This document shows, piece by piece, positions 36,000 to 45,888 of a DNA stretch of 64,000 nucleotides (positions are counted from its first letter, which is position 1; each line of letters opens with the position of its first letter). Source of the stretch: an uncultured Bacteroidales bacterium (GTDB lineage: Bacteria; Bacteroidota; Bacteroidia; Bacteroidales; Bacteroidaceae); assembly GCA_945787885.1 (NCBI GenBank), contig CALZJF010000010.1, forward strand, positions 1 through 64,000, given 5' to 3'. The position numbers were made by a program, and so were the translations under genes. The notes beneath the pieces are model-generated. The model saw only the letters and a program-made list of their open reading frames with translations, was not told the DNA's origin and made no database searches.

Positions 36000-37913
36000 A
36001 TGAAAAACCCTCTACTCCGCCTGCTATTACTCCTGACCGCCGGCGCCAGCGGCATGGCCAGCGCATCGGCGCAACCACGCATGGCACACCCCGCCAGCCA
36101 GATGCCGAGCCTCACGACATCGGCACAGGCCACGACGCTACAGCCTGCCCCCTGCCGGCACAGCGCAAAAGATGCCGCCCCACGCCGTATGCTGATGAGC
36201 AAGACATGGTACGGCGACGCGATGGGCAATGCCAGCGCTGACCTCGACATGAAGAAGGAAATCTACTTCTACGGCTACGACGGGCAGCTCAACGCCATCG
36301 GCAACTATGGCCGCAACTACGGTGAGAGCGGCGAGGGCGGCGGCAGCAGCAACACGCCGGGATGGTACGTGCCTACATATTATACAAGGAACGCGCGCGA
36401 CGCGCGCGGGAACATCGTCAGAGCCATGCGCTACCAGTATGGGCAGTACGACTATGGCGACATGGCTTGGAAACTCATGCGCGAATATGCCTACGAATAC
36501 GACGAGCTGGGGCGACTCGTGAAAGACAGCATCGACAACTACAAGACGACGTATTGCTACGACGAGGCAGGCAACATGGTGAAAGACACCGTCTATTACG
36601 CTTCCAACGGAGGCTATATGTGCGACCGTCAGTATCTGGACTTCATCGCACCCGGACTGCCGACGACCGTCATCTCTAACGGAAAATGGAGTGCCGACCA
36701 ATACACGGCGTTCATAGAATATGACGAAAACGGAAACAAGACGAGCGAATACCGCTGCAAGCTGACGCAGGGCGACGGCGAGATGCCTGCCTACGTGGGA
36801 AAGCAGGTGGAAACGTGGACGTACGAGGGCGATGTGCTCGTGCTATACGAGAAGGACACGTTCAAAAGCTCTACGGGAGAGGCTGTGCCGTATCTCAAAA
36901 TCACGTATGAGCCCGTGGATGGCAATACGAACCAAATGCTCGCCAAGGAATATTCCTACGACAATATTCAGGAGAAATGGTTTGGCAAATCGCAATCGTG
37001 CCTCTACAGCTACGCATATCCCGAAGAATGGCTCGAACAGACACGTACGGAAGTCAGCGTCAGCAAAGCGGCAGATGCCGTCAACGATGTCTGCGTGCGC
37101 TGGAGCGTACCCGAATTGTCGAAGCGTGCTGTGGCTGCGGACTACATCGTCTTCCGAGATGGCGAGCCCCTCGACACCCTCACGCACGGAGAATGCCTCG
37201 ATGCCGACCCCAACTTCTGCACTTTTACCGACCGCATCGTGAAGAGCGGCAGGCACGCCTATTTCGTCTTGCCACGATTCCTGCTCGGCAGCGGACCCGA
37301 AGGCCACAATGCGCCGATGGAAATGCTCTTTGCCAGCGACATCATAGAGATTGATGCCAGCATCGACCTCCCTGCCGTCAGCGATGTCAGGCTGAAGGGG
37401 GGCTACGTGAAGCGCGAGGGCTCAGGACTCGATGTCTATGACACGACCCACGGCGTCATTACTTGGACAAACCCTGAGAACACCGCCGAACTGGGCTTTA
37501 TCAGCAACGACCTCATGCTCGACAAATTCCAACTGCCGGAGGCGGTCACGACGGAAGCCCTGGACACCGAGCTGGACGGCGTGTTCTACAAGGACGAAAC
37601 CGATGTGTATGTCCTGACGCGCTATGCCTACGGTAAGGCTTTCTCAGAACACTGCACCGTGAGGATGTCTGACCTCACCGGACTCGTGGGCATCGACGCC
37701 GCAAGGCGCATGGCGGGCGTGGCTATTGATGCTGAAGGACGCCGCATCCGCCTTGAAGGCGCACAGAAAGCCACAGTCTGCAATGCCGAAGGCCGCAGCG
37801 TGGCAGCAAGCTCGGACGGAGAGATTGACCTCTCCCCACTGACCCCTGGCTGCTATATCCTCCTGACGGAGCAAGACGGACAGCTGAAAGGCTACAAGTT
37901 CCTACTTCGATAA
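36000..37913 (+). CDS. Secreted YD-repeat-like protein
   Basis: The 637-residue protein has a signal peptide (MKNPLLRLLLLLTAGASGMA). Its central part has YD-repeat-like sequence (about 160-260: YEYDELGRLVKDSI, YCYDEAGNMVKDTV, FIEYDENGNKTSEY), as in RHS/DUF4595-type extracellular proteins. A fibronectin-like region (about 350-430) and a C-terminal sorting-like domain (about 565-637, ending QLKGYKFLLR) follow. It sits 32 bases upstream of the next secreted protein, probably in one operon. The function is unknown. Confidence 0.75.
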   Translation: MKNPLLRLLLLLTAGASGMASASAQPRMAHPASQMPSLTTSAQATTLQPAPCRHSAKDAAPRRMLMSKTWYGDAMGNASADLDMKKEIYFYGYDGQLNAIGNYGRNYGESGEGGGSSNTPGWYVPTYYTRNARDARGNIVRAMRYQYGQYDYGDMAWKLMREYAYEYDELGRLVKDSIDNYKTTYCYDEAGNMVKDTVYYASNGGYMCDRQYLDFIAPGLPTTVISNGKWSADQYTAFIEYDENGNKTSEYRCKLTQGDGEMPAYVGKQVETWTYEGDVLVLYEKDTFKSSTGEAVPYLKITYEPVDGNTNQMLAKEYSYDNIQEKWFGKSQSCLYSYAYPEEWLEQTRTEVSVSKAADAVNDVCVRWSVPELSKRAVAADYIVFRDGEPLDTLTHGECLDADPNFCTFTDRIVKSGRHAYFVLPRFLLGSGPEGHNAPMEMLFASDIIEIDASIDLPAVSDVRLKGGYVKREGSGLDVYDTTHGVITWTNPENTAELGFISNDLMLDKFQLPEAVTTEALDTELDGVFYKDETDVYVLTRYAYGKAFSEHCTVRMSDLTGLVGIDAARRMAGVAIDAEGRRIRLEGAQKATVCNAEGRSVAASSDGEIDLSPLTPGCYILLTEQDGQLKGYKFLLR

Positions 37914-37945
37914 CCCTCCCCCTCCTCACCACTGACTCCTTACAC

Positions 37946-40900
37946 ATGAAAGACTTACGCAGAATCACTCTCGCCTCCGCCCTCGCCGCCTCGCTCGCGG
38001 CTGCGGGGCAAGCCCCGAAATCCATCGTCCTGACCAGCCCAAGAGAATACTACGTGACGGCTGTGTCTGCCAACGGCGAATGGGCGTGCGGCGTGTATAT
38101 GGACTATTCCTACCAGACCTATGCCTTCAGATGGAATCTCATCAGCGACGAGACGGAAGTGCTCGGTGCCACAGAGCCTTCTGAGGCCTACGGCATCGCC
38201 AACGATGGCACGACCGTGGGATGCTTCACTGACCATTCCTATCATCCCAACGGCATCGGGCTCAGCATGGCGGGATATTACAAAGACGGGGCGTGGCATC
38301 TGCTCGAACCTACAGGCGAGAGCGTCACCGACAGCCGAGCACACGCCATCACGCCAGACGGAAAATACATAGCAGGCTACCAGTATATCAACAAAATCTA
38401 TGGCGGCTACATCTGGAAAGAGGGGAAACTCCATCGCACTCTCGACGATACGCGCCACGCCCAGCCTTACGCCATTCATCCCGATGGGCAGAGCGCGGCA
38501 GGATGGGTGCAGCGGAAAAACCGAACGGCTTGCATCTGGGACGATGCCAATGAGACGGTGGTGCTCTCTGACTACGAATCGCCTTGGAGCTATGCCCGAC
38601 AATACTCTGCCGATGGGCAGACACTGCTCTTCTGGGGAGGCTGGGGGGAAGACGCCACGGGGCGTGCCGAACTGAAGGCTCTCTACGATGTGGCCACGGG
38701 GAGCATCACGCAGATTCCCACTATCGTTCCGGAGGGCGGACTTGACGTCTTCGGGGTGAGCAATGGGAAGACCGTCGTCGGCACTGAAGACTCGCGCGGC
38801 TATATCTATGCCGACGGCAAGGCGCAGTACATCAACGATTATCTCACGGAGCGCGGCATCGACCTTTCTCAGTACAACATCGGACAATTCGCCGGATCGG
38901 ACTACTATGCCCTAACGACCGTGGCGGGAATATCAGCCGACGGCAAGACGCTGGCCATACAATATTACAACGACGATGTGGACAGCGACGGAATGCCCAT
39001 AGCTGCCGTACAATCGATGATAGTTCGCCTCGACCAGAACGTCAGTTTGGCAGCGCCCGTATCGCTTCAGGCTGAGCAGCTGGACGGCATTCCCGCCGTA
39101 CGCCTGACATGGAAGGCGCCAGCCGGCACTTCTGGCATCACGGCTTACCGCATTTTCCGCGATGGCACGGAGCTGGCCACCACTTCGACTACGACGTGGG
39201 TGGACGCGAGCGTGGAAGCGCAGCGCAGCTACAGCTACAGCGTCAGTGCGTGCTACGGCGAAGGCGAATCGGAACGCTCGGAAACGGCGTCCATCACTGT
39301 CGCTGAGCCGACCGTTCAGCCCCCGACTACGGTCTATGCACGCCAGAAGGGCTACAACTCAGCATTCATCTGCTGGGACACGCCACGGACAAACCTCATC
39401 AGCAAGACGTACTATGACCGCAACGACTTCGAGCTGCAGGGCTTCGGCGTGAACATCAACCACATCGACTTTGAGAATGCCATCCGATTCACGGCAGAGG
39501 AGATGCGGGCGTATGCAGGCTGCACGGTGAGGGACGTTGCCTTCTACCCCATGGACGAACGTTCGGGCTGGAAAATCAATCTCTACACCTACGATGCCGA
39601 GGGAGGACTCGTGCGGCTTCATAGCCAGGACGTGGAGCAACAGCTCGACTATGGCCACCGCAATGTGGTGAAGCTCACCGAACCAGTGGCAGTGCCTGAC
39701 GGCGAACTTATCGTGGCGGTGGAGGTGAGCGTGCCGGCTGCGAACGACCGCATCATCGGCATCGACTACGGGCAGGCCACGCCGCGCTTCTCTGACTTGC
39801 TGCGCCGAACGGATGAAGCCGACTTCTACTCCCTGACGGAAATCAACGCCACGCAGGGAAATCTCTACGAAGTGTCGTGGCTCATCGAGGCTACCCTTGC
39901 GCCTGCCGGGGCTGACGATGACATCGACGTGGTGAAGGAATATGCCGTCGAGGCCGACGGACAGACGGTGGCACGGACGACGCACTGCTCGTTCACCATC
40001 CCCGGGCTGGCGGAAGGCGAACACCGTGTTGGAGTCAGCACGGTGTATGCCGATGGGCGGACTTCGCCGAGCAGCACCTTAGACATCCACATCCGTTTGC
40101 AGGCAGAAAAGCTCCCTGCCATCATGGATGTCAAGGCAGAACCTGCCGGCGAGACTGGCGTTCGGCTTACATGGGAAGCTCCAAGGGAGGCAGACCCGAC
40201 CACGATTACGTATGCCTCGGGCGAAATCAAGGACAAGGGCGTAGTGGGGCCGCCGGAGAACAACTATGGCGTCATCGCGGGCGTGCTCTTCAAGCCTGAA
40301 ATGCTGAAGAGCTATGGGGGCTATCTCATCAAATCCGTCTCGTTCGTGCCGATGGCGGATGCCTCCTTCAGCATCTTCCTGCTGGAAGACAACGTGCGAG
40401 TGGCGGAAATCAACGTCGATGACTACACTTTGGGCGCATGGAACACCTTTGAACTGACGACACCCGTCGTGGTGAAAGAGGCATCGAACTATCTTTTGGC
40501 CATCGACTGCTACGATGTCACGCCGAACGGACACGCCATCGCTGTAGATGACGGTCCGGAGGTGCAGTTCTACTCTGACCTCTACTCGCTCGATGGCTCA
40601 ACGTGGAGTTCCATCGGCACGGATGCCTCCATCTTCGGCAACTGGATGATGACGATGAACCTCGAAGATGCTGCCCCTGCGCCGTTGGCAGTGAAGGGCT
40701 ACGACGTGGAGATTGACCAGAAGAAGCGCAACGAGGCCCTGCTGACGAAGGAGGAGTTTGACTTCAACTTCCCTTCTGCCGACAAGGAGCTTCACAGCGC
40801 AAGCGTCAGTGTGCATTACGCTGATGCTGAGAAGCCCGTGAAGGGCGGCCTCTGCGAGTTCTACTTGCAGGCGGCGGGCATTCAGGCAGCGACGGCCGAC

Positions 40901-41107
40901 GATGCAGAGCTGCATTTGTCGCCGGGCGAGAACTTCCTCAACGTTCCCGAGGCAGAACGCCTTGAAATCATTGCTGCCGATGGCAGTCGGATAGCGGCCG
41001 CCGATGGCTGTCGCCTCCAGATTCCTCACCTCCAGCCCGGTGTCTATATCCTCACCGCTACGGTCAGGGGCAAAAAGGCGGAGCGGAAGGTGAGCATCAC
41101 GCGATAA
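37946..41107 (+). CDS. Large secreted multi-domain protein
   Basis: This 1053-residue protein has a short signal sequence, then a region of HAF-like repeats (about 30-360: EAYGIANDGTTVGCF, AHAITPDGKYIAGYQ). A fibronectin-type III segment (about 370-455) follows. Two copies of a beta module (FTAEEMRAYAGCTVRDVAFY and LFKPEMLKSYGGYLIKSVSF) follow, like those of the Omp28-like proteins here. The tail (LEIIAADGSRIAAADGCRL, PGVYILTA, RKVSITR) is type IX sorting-like. The role is unknown; a surface adhesin or binding protein is possible. Confidence 0.75.
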   Translation: MKDLRRITLASALAASLAAAGQAPKSIVLTSPREYYVTAVSANGEWACGVYMDYSYQTYAFRWNLISDETEVLGATEPSEAYGIANDGTTVGCFTDHSYHPNGIGLSMAGYYKDGAWHLLEPTGESVTDSRAHAITPDGKYIAGYQYINKIYGGYIWKEGKLHRTLDDTRHAQPYAIHPDGQSAAGWVQRKNRTACIWDDANETVVLSDYESPWSYARQYSADGQTLLFWGGWGEDATGRAELKALYDVATGSITQIPTIVPEGGLDVFGVSNGKTVVGTEDSRGYIYADGKAQYINDYLTERGIDLSQYNIGQFAGSDYYALTTVAGISADGKTLAIQYYNDDVDSDGMPIAAVQSMIVRLDQNVSLAAPVSLQAEQLDGIPAVRLTWKAPAGTSGITAYRIFRDGTELATTSTTTWVDASVEAQRSYSYSVSACYGEGESERSETASITVAEPTVQPPTTVYARQKGYNSAFICWDTPRTNLISKTYYDRNDFELQGFGVNINHIDFENAIRFTAEEMRAYAGCTVRDVAFYPMDERSGWKINLYTYDAEGGLVRLHSQDVEQQLDYGHRNVVKLTEPVAVPDGELIVAVEVSVPAANDRIIGIDYGQATPRFSDLLRRTDEADFYSLTEINATQGNLYEVSWLIEATLAPAGADDDIDVVKEYAVEADGQTVARTTHCSFTIPGLAEGEHRVGVSTVYADGRTSPSSTLDIHIRLQAEKLPAIMDVKAEPAGETGVRLTWEAPREADPTTITYASGEIKDKGVVGPPENNYGVIAGVLFKPEMLKSYGGYLIKSVSFVPMADASFSIFLLEDNVRVAEINVDDYTLGAWNTFELTTPVVVKEASNYLLAIDCYDVTPNGHAIAVDDGPEVQFYSDLYSLDGSTWSSIGTDASIFGNWMMTMNLEDAAPAPLAVKGYDVEIDQKKRNEALLTKEEFDFNFPSADKELHSASVSVHYADAEKPVKGGLCEFYLQAAGIQAATADDAELHLSPGENFLNVPEAERLEIIAADGSRIAAADGCRLQIPHLQPGVYILTATVRGKKAERKVSITR

Positions 41108-41134
41108 GCTACGCTGTTCCTGACTGAAATGGCA

Positions 41135-41246
41135 TAAGTAGTTAGTAAAGGTCGCAAATACATCGCAAGCTAATTGATTGAACCTACCTAAAAAAATAAT
41201 AATTACCTACTATATTTACCACAAAGTAATTTTTATCACCTACTTA
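41135..41246 (+). repeat. Composite of B ends and an A end
   Basis: A B-like left end (AAGTAGTTAGTAAA, 41135-41148) is followed by an A right end (GTCGCAAATACATCGCAAGC, through AACCTACC, 41151-41188). Then comes a B right end (CCTACTATAT ... TTTTTATCACCTACTTAT, 41202-41246). The B middle is missing, consistent with an A insertion into B followed by deletion, or recombination. Confidence 0.7.
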
Positions 41247-41269
41247 TCATAAGCCTTTTCTCTCCCCAC

Positions 41270-41315
41270 GACTGGCACAATGGTCTGCACGACTGTTGTG
41301 CCAGTCTTTTTTTTT
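41270..41315 (+). terminator. Rho-independent terminator
   Basis: GACTGGCACAA (41270-41280) and TTGTGCCAGTC (41296-41306) form an 11-bp stem, followed by T9. It is 160 bases past the large secreted protein stop. Confidence 0.85.
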
Positions 41316-41720
41316 CGCTCACGCTCGCTTTTTGCAGGCTTTTCCGCAGCCTTCGTGCTGAGGTTTTTGAAGGGTGCAGCGTCCAAAACGGTTCATGGCT
41401 TGGTAGATATTTCCGAAATATGGTCATTTTTCTCCTTCGCCATGGTGCAACAACACTGCTTTTCCGTAATTTTGCCAAAGGTTCCATAGGGAGAAATTTT
41501 CTCTGTCAAGTGAGTCGCAAGGATTAGTCTATACTTAACCGAGGAACTATACGGGGGCGGGCATCCTGTTGCGTAAATGCTTGCAGATAAATCTGACTCG
41601 GAAAATCCATTTTCGCCCCCTAAACCCATGAAATCCACTCTGTTCAGAGTGGCATGAGATAGGCGGCCGTGGTGAAAACACTGGGCTTTACGGCCCTTCT
41701 ACTGAGCTTCGGCTTCCCAA

Positions 41721-41806
41721 GTAATCATTTTCATCCCTCCAAGTGATTATTTTGACCCCGGGAAATGGCCATTTTTCCCTTCAAAATGGTCACACTGAGA
41801 CGAAAT
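41721..41806 (+). repeat. 22-nt periodic unit array C3
   Basis: Units start GTAATCAT (41721), GTGATTAT (41743), ATGGCCAT (41765) and ATGGTCAC (about 41786). The first three carry C3-5 tracts followed by AA or AAA. The last two are degenerate and one step is 21 bases. Confidence 0.65.
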
Positions 41807-41851
41807 GTGACGTAAAAACTCATCTATACGCATATATATTATAATAACAAC

Positions 41852-43447
41852 ATGATGAAACAAACTACCTTGGCTTTCATCCCCACCGCCCGCCACGCAT
41901 TAGCCCTCCTGCTACTGGCCTTCGCCACAAGCACGGCCAGCTTTGCCACGACGGCAGCCGCCTGCGAGGGGGAAGAAGCCCTGCAGCCCACGCTCTCCCT
42001 CGACTCCTGCCGCTCCATGGCACTCCGGCAGGGCAAAACGCTGCTGATGGCGAGCATGGAGAAGCAGAAAGCGCACTACGAACACCGTGCAGCACGGGCA
42101 AACTATCTGCCGAAATTCGACTTCGTCGGCACTTACCAACGCACGAGCCGCCCCATCAGCATACTCAGCGATGAGCAGCAGGAGAAACTCGCAAACATGG
42201 GCACCACCCTCGTAGGCGGTATGCAGCAGAGCATCGCTGCCTCCGGACTGCCGGAGACGATGCAGCAAATGGCCACGCAGCTCCTCACTGCCCACCCTGA
42301 ACTGGCTCCGTTCGTGCAGCAGGGACAGCAGGCAGCGGGGCTATATGGGCAGGCCTTTGCCGGACAGATGGCGCAGACGCTCAACGAAATGGGCGCGGGC
42401 ATCAATGATGCCTTTGACACGGACACGCGCAATGCTGCCATCATGAGCGTCATGTTCGCCCAGCCGCTCTATATGGGCGGAAAAATCCGTGCCTACGACC
42501 GCATCACGCGCTACAGCGAAGAATTGGCGGGCGAAAAACTGCGTGCCGAGGAGCAGGAACTGCTGCTCGAAGTCGATAAGGCATACTGGCAGGTGGTGTC
42601 GCTCGTCAACAAAAAGAAGCTGGCACTGGCGTACCGCGATATGCTGCAACGCTTGGACAGCGATGTGCAGAAGATGATCAACGAGGGCGTAGCCACGCGC
42701 GCCAACGAGCTGACAGTAAGCGTGAAACTCAATGAGGCTGAGATGACGCTGATGCGCATCGACGATGGGCTGACGCTGAGCCGTATGCTTCTGGCGCAGC
42801 TCTGCGGCTACGACATGACGGCCACGCCGACGCTCGCCGACGAAGGTTTAGAGGGCATCAGCAGTGTGCTCGAAGAGGTGGACGGCAAGGTCGATGTGGC
42901 TTTGGCAGAACGCCCGGAACTGCGGCAACTGCGGCTGGCCTCTGACATCTACACCGAGAAGATGCGCATCGAACGTTCGGCATTCCTGCCGCAACTGGCT
43001 CTGACGGGCGGCTATGCCACCACCTATCCCGCCCTCTTCAACGGTTTTGAACGCCACTTCCGCGGCCTGTGGAATGTGGGCGTCAGCCTCAAGCTCCCAC
43101 TATGGCACTGGGGCGAGGGGCTTCACAAGGTGCGCGCTGCCAAGACGGAGGCTGCCATTGCCCGCCTTCGCCACGAGGAAGTCAGCGAGAAGGTGGAGCT
43201 GCAAGTGAGGCAGACGGCTTTCGCCGTCAATGAGGCCAACCGCAAAGTGAACTACGCCGAAAAGAATCTGGAGAAGGCGGAAGAAAACCTGCGCGTGGCG
43301 CGCATCGGATTTGCAGAGGGCGTCATCGCCACGGCCGACTTGCTCACGGCGCAGACGGCATGGGTGGGGGCAAGGAGCGACCTCATTGATGCCCGCATCG
43401 ACATCATGCTCACCCGTGCTGCCTATCGCAAAGCTCTCGGAAAATAA
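41852..43447 (+). CDS. TolC-family outer-membrane efflux protein
   Basis: The 531-residue protein has a signal peptide (about 1-31; Met1 or Met2 start) and two TolC-like coiled-coil halves, with LYMGGKIRAYDRITR (about 209-223) and a repeat-like region around 360-440 (FLPQLALTGGYATTYPALF). The C-terminus FAEGVIATADLLTAQTAW is the conserved second-half motif. It heads the operon with hlyD and two ABC2 permeases and is separated from hlyD by repeat B3. Confidence 0.9.
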   Translation: MMKQTTLAFIPTARHALALLLLAFATSTASFATTAAACEGEEALQPTLSLDSCRSMALRQGKTLLMASMEKQKAHYEHRAARANYLPKFDFVGTYQRTSRPISILSDEQQEKLANMGTTLVGGMQQSIAASGLPETMQQMATQLLTAHPELAPFVQQGQQAAGLYGQAFAGQMAQTLNEMGAGINDAFDTDTRNAAIMSVMFAQPLYMGGKIRAYDRITRYSEELAGEKLRAEEQELLLEVDKAYWQVVSLVNKKKLALAYRDMLQRLDSDVQKMINEGVATRANELTVSVKLNEAEMTLMRIDDGLTLSRMLLAQLCGYDMTATPTLADEGLEGISSVLEEVDGKVDVALAERPELRQLRLASDIYTEKMRIERSAFLPQLALTGGYATTYPALFNGFERHFRGLWNVGVSLKLPLWHWGEGLHKVRAAKTEAAIARLRHEEVSEKVELQVRQTAFAVNEANRKVNYAEKNLEKAEENLRVARIGFAEGVIATADLLTAQTAWVGARSDLIDARIDIMLTRAAYRKALGK

Positions 43448-43474
43448 TCCCTAACCACCCCTAAATATCTTCAT

Positions 43475-43668
43475 AAGTAGGTAATGAAAATTAGTTTTAT
43501 GTTTGAATGCACTGTTTGGATGCAGGTTTTAGTCTTGAAATAAAGGAGCATAGCGGGCTATGTGACTGTTTTCAAGGCTAAAAGATGCGCCAAAGAGAGC
43601 GTTCAAACATACAAACCATAATAATTCCTACTATATACTTACTATAAAATAATTTTTATTACCTACTT
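43475..43668 (+). repeat. Fold-back repeat, subfamily B, copy B3
   Basis: 194 bp, ends AAGTAGGTAATGAAAATTAG and ATTACCTACTT, centre GGAGCATAGCGGGCTATG. It is nearly identical to B2. It lies 28 bases after the tolC stop, and its right end is 6 bases before the hlyD ATG. Confidence 0.93.
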
Positions 43669-43674
43669 ATCACA

Positions 43675-44661
43675 ATGGAAAAGAAAGTACCGAACTATAT
43701 CCCTGCGCTGGTGTTCATCGTCGGCATCGTAGCTCTCGCCGCCGTCTGCGGCATCATCGCCCTCAGACATCCCGAAACCACCATTCAAGGCGAGGTGGAA
43801 GTAGAAGAGTATCGTGTGTCGAGCAAAATCCCTGGCCGAATATTGCGCCTGATGGCCGAAGAGGGGCAACGGGTGAAGGCGGGCGACACGCTTGCCATCC
43901 TCGAAGCTCCGGAAGTGGAGGCAAAACTCCAGCAGGCAGAGGCTGCCGAGCAGGCTGCTGACGCCGTGAGCCGAAAAGCACAGAAGGGGGCGCGCGACGA
44001 GCAAGTGCGGGCGGCCTACGAGATGTGGCAGAAGGCAAAGGCGGGAGCCGAGGTGATGGAGAAGAGCTATAAGCGCATCAGGCATCTCTATGATGAGGGC
44101 GTGACGACGGCGCAGAAACTCGACGAAATCACCGCACAGCGCGATGCTGCCATCGCCACGGAGCGCGCGGCCAAGGCACAGTATGACATGGCGAAAAACG
44201 GCGCGCAGCAGGAGGACCGCGAGGCAGCACGCGCCCAGAAGAGCCGCGCTGAAGGTGCAGTCAGGGAGGTGAACAGCTATCTCCGCGAGTCTGTCCTCAT
44301 CGCGCAGATGGACGGCGAAGTGACGGATGTCTTCCCCGTCATGGGTGAGCTCGTCGGCACGGGAGCACCCGTGATGAACGTCGCCCTCATGGACAAGATG
44401 TGGCTGACATTCAACATCCGCGAAGACTTCCTCGCTGACATCCGCGTGGGGCAGGAGGTGAAAGCCGTCATTCCTGCCCTCGGCGACCGGGAAATCACGG
44501 CTAAAGTGACGGCGATGAAGGATCTCGGCACCTTTGCTGCATGGAAGGCCACGAAGACCACGGGGCAATATGACCGCAAGACATTCCAAGTGAAGGCCGT
44601 CCCCACAACGCCCGTAGAGGGGCTGCGCCCTGGCATGACGGTGCTGCTCCGAAACGACTAA
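43675..44661 (+). CDS. HlyD-family periplasmic adaptor
   Basis: This 328-residue membrane-fusion protein has an N-terminal membrane anchor (8-30), a lipoyl-like half (about 38-75, VSSKIPGRILRLMAEEGQRV) and an alpha-helical hairpin (about 75-200). The second lipoyl half (VLIAQMDGEVTDVFPVMGEL) and a beta barrel with LRPGMTVLL follow. It links inner-membrane permeases to TolC. Its ATG is 6 bases past repeat B3, so the element forms its upstream sequence. Confidence 0.92.
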   Translation: MEKKVPNYIPALVFIVGIVALAAVCGIIALRHPETTIQGEVEVEEYRVSSKIPGRILRLMAEEGQRVKAGDTLAILEAPEVEAKLQQAEAAEQAADAVSRKAQKGARDEQVRAAYEMWQKAKAGAEVMEKSYKRIRHLYDEGVTTAQKLDEITAQRDAAIATERAAKAQYDMAKNGAQQEDREAARAQKSRAEGAVREVNSYLRESVLIAQMDGEVTDVFPVMGELVGTGAPVMNVALMDKMWLTFNIREDFLADIRVGQEVKAVIPALGDREITAKVTAMKDLGTFAAWKATKTTGQYDRKTFQVKAVPTTPVEGLRPGMTVLLRND

Positions 44662-44691
44662 TTTTTCAGACAGAACTCCTAACACCACACC

Positions 44692-45867
44692 ATGCTTGAC
44701 GTATTCCTCCGCGAATTGCGCCGCCTTGCCACCACCCCCGTCTATTGGCTCACGCTCGTAGTGGCTCCCCTCTTCTGCGCGCTGCTCTTCACCTCGCTGA
44801 TGCGCTCCGGCCTGCCCGCAGACCTTCCCATCGGCTTGGTGGATATGGACGGCAGTGCCACTACGCGCAATCTCGCCCGCAATCTCGATGCCTTCCAAAA
44901 CTGCCACATCGCGGAGCGATATGCCTCGCCCACGGAGGCACGCGCCGCCATGCAGCGCGGAGACATCTATGCTTTCTACTATATACCGAGGGGGACGACG
45001 CAAAAACTCATGAGCCAGCGCTCGCCCATCGTGTCGTTCTACACGAACAATCAGTTCCTCGTGGCAGCATCGCTGACATATAAGGATATGCGCATGATGA
45101 GCGAGCTGACGGGAGGTGCCGCCACTCGGACCGTCATGCGCGGCAAGGGCGTGACAGACGGACAGACGATGGCACTGCTGCAGCCCATCGTCATCGACAC
45201 TCACCCCATCGGCAACCCTTCGCTCAACTATAGCATCTATCTCTCCAACATCCTCCTGCCGGGCGTGTTCTCCCTCTTCTGCCTGTTCATGACCGTGTGG
45301 GGCATTGGCATAGAAATCAAGGAATCCACTGCCGACGAACTCCTGGCCACCGCTGCACGCCGCGGCCATCCCGGTGCGGCGAGCATTTCCGCACGCGCCC
45401 TCTTTGGCAAGCTGGCAGCGCAGGGGCTCCTGATGCAGCTCGTGGGCTGGACGCTCGTGCTCTATCTCTACGGCTATCTGCGCTATCCCTGCCAGTGCGG
45501 CATCCCGACGGCATTGGGCATCATGACGCTCTTCGTCGCCGCCTGCCAAGGTCTGGGAGCTTTCATGATTTGCACGCTCCCCAACCTGCGCCTTGGGCTT
45601 TCCTTTGCCTCGCTCTGGGGTGTCGTCTCGTTCAGCATCTGCGGCATGTCGTTCCCCGTCATGGCCATGCCTTCATGGGTGCAGGGCATTTCCCATCTCT
45701 TCCCCCTCCGCCATTACTATCTGCTCTATGTGAACAGCATGCTCGATGGCTGGCCGCTTGCAGCCGCATGGCCGTATGTGCTGGCGTTGGCCGCTTTCGC
45801 CCTCCTCCCCCTGCTCTATTGCCGCAGCTTCTCGCGCATCATGGCCCGCACCGCCTATCACCCATAG
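44692..45867 (+). CDS. ABC-2 type efflux permease
   Basis: This 391-residue membrane protein has an N-terminal membrane helix (about 17-37), a large periplasmic domain (about 40-180, LPIGLVDMDGSATTRNLAR) and about five C-terminal helices with GIGIEIKESTADELLATAAR and LFPLRHYYLLYVNSML. It is of the YhhJ/YbhR type and follows hlyD by 30 bases. No ATPase gene is adjacent. Confidence 0.88.
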   Translation: MLDVFLRELRRLATTPVYWLTLVVAPLFCALLFTSLMRSGLPADLPIGLVDMDGSATTRNLARNLDAFQNCHIAERYASPTEARAAMQRGDIYAFYYIPRGTTQKLMSQRSPIVSFYTNNQFLVAASLTYKDMRMMSELTGGAATRTVMRGKGVTDGQTMALLQPIVIDTHPIGNPSLNYSIYLSNILLPGVFSLFCLFMTVWGIGIEIKESTADELLATAARRGHPGAASISARALFGKLAAQGLLMQLVGWTLVLYLYGYLRYPCQCGIPTALGIMTLFVAACQGLGAFMICTLPNLRLGLSFASLWGVVSFSICGMSFPVMAMPSWVQGISHLFPLRHYYLLYVNSMLDGWPLAAAWPYVLALAAFALLPLLYCRSFSRIMARTAYHP

Positions 45868-45888
45868 TCGCTAACATTTCAGAAAAAC

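Larger units (their letters stand above)
41108..41851. other. Non-coding region before tolC
   Basis: About 740 bases: a composite of A and B ends (41135-41246), a rho-independent terminator (41270-41315), a small hairpin (41635-41652) and the C3 array (41721-41806). No gene is seen. Confidence 0.6.

Noticed and set aside
43663..45549. 628-codon minus-strand frame opposite hlyD and the first permease
   Set aside because: It is the complement of two well-supported genes and its peptide has no family features. The GC-rich third positions of the sense genes keep the antisense frame open.
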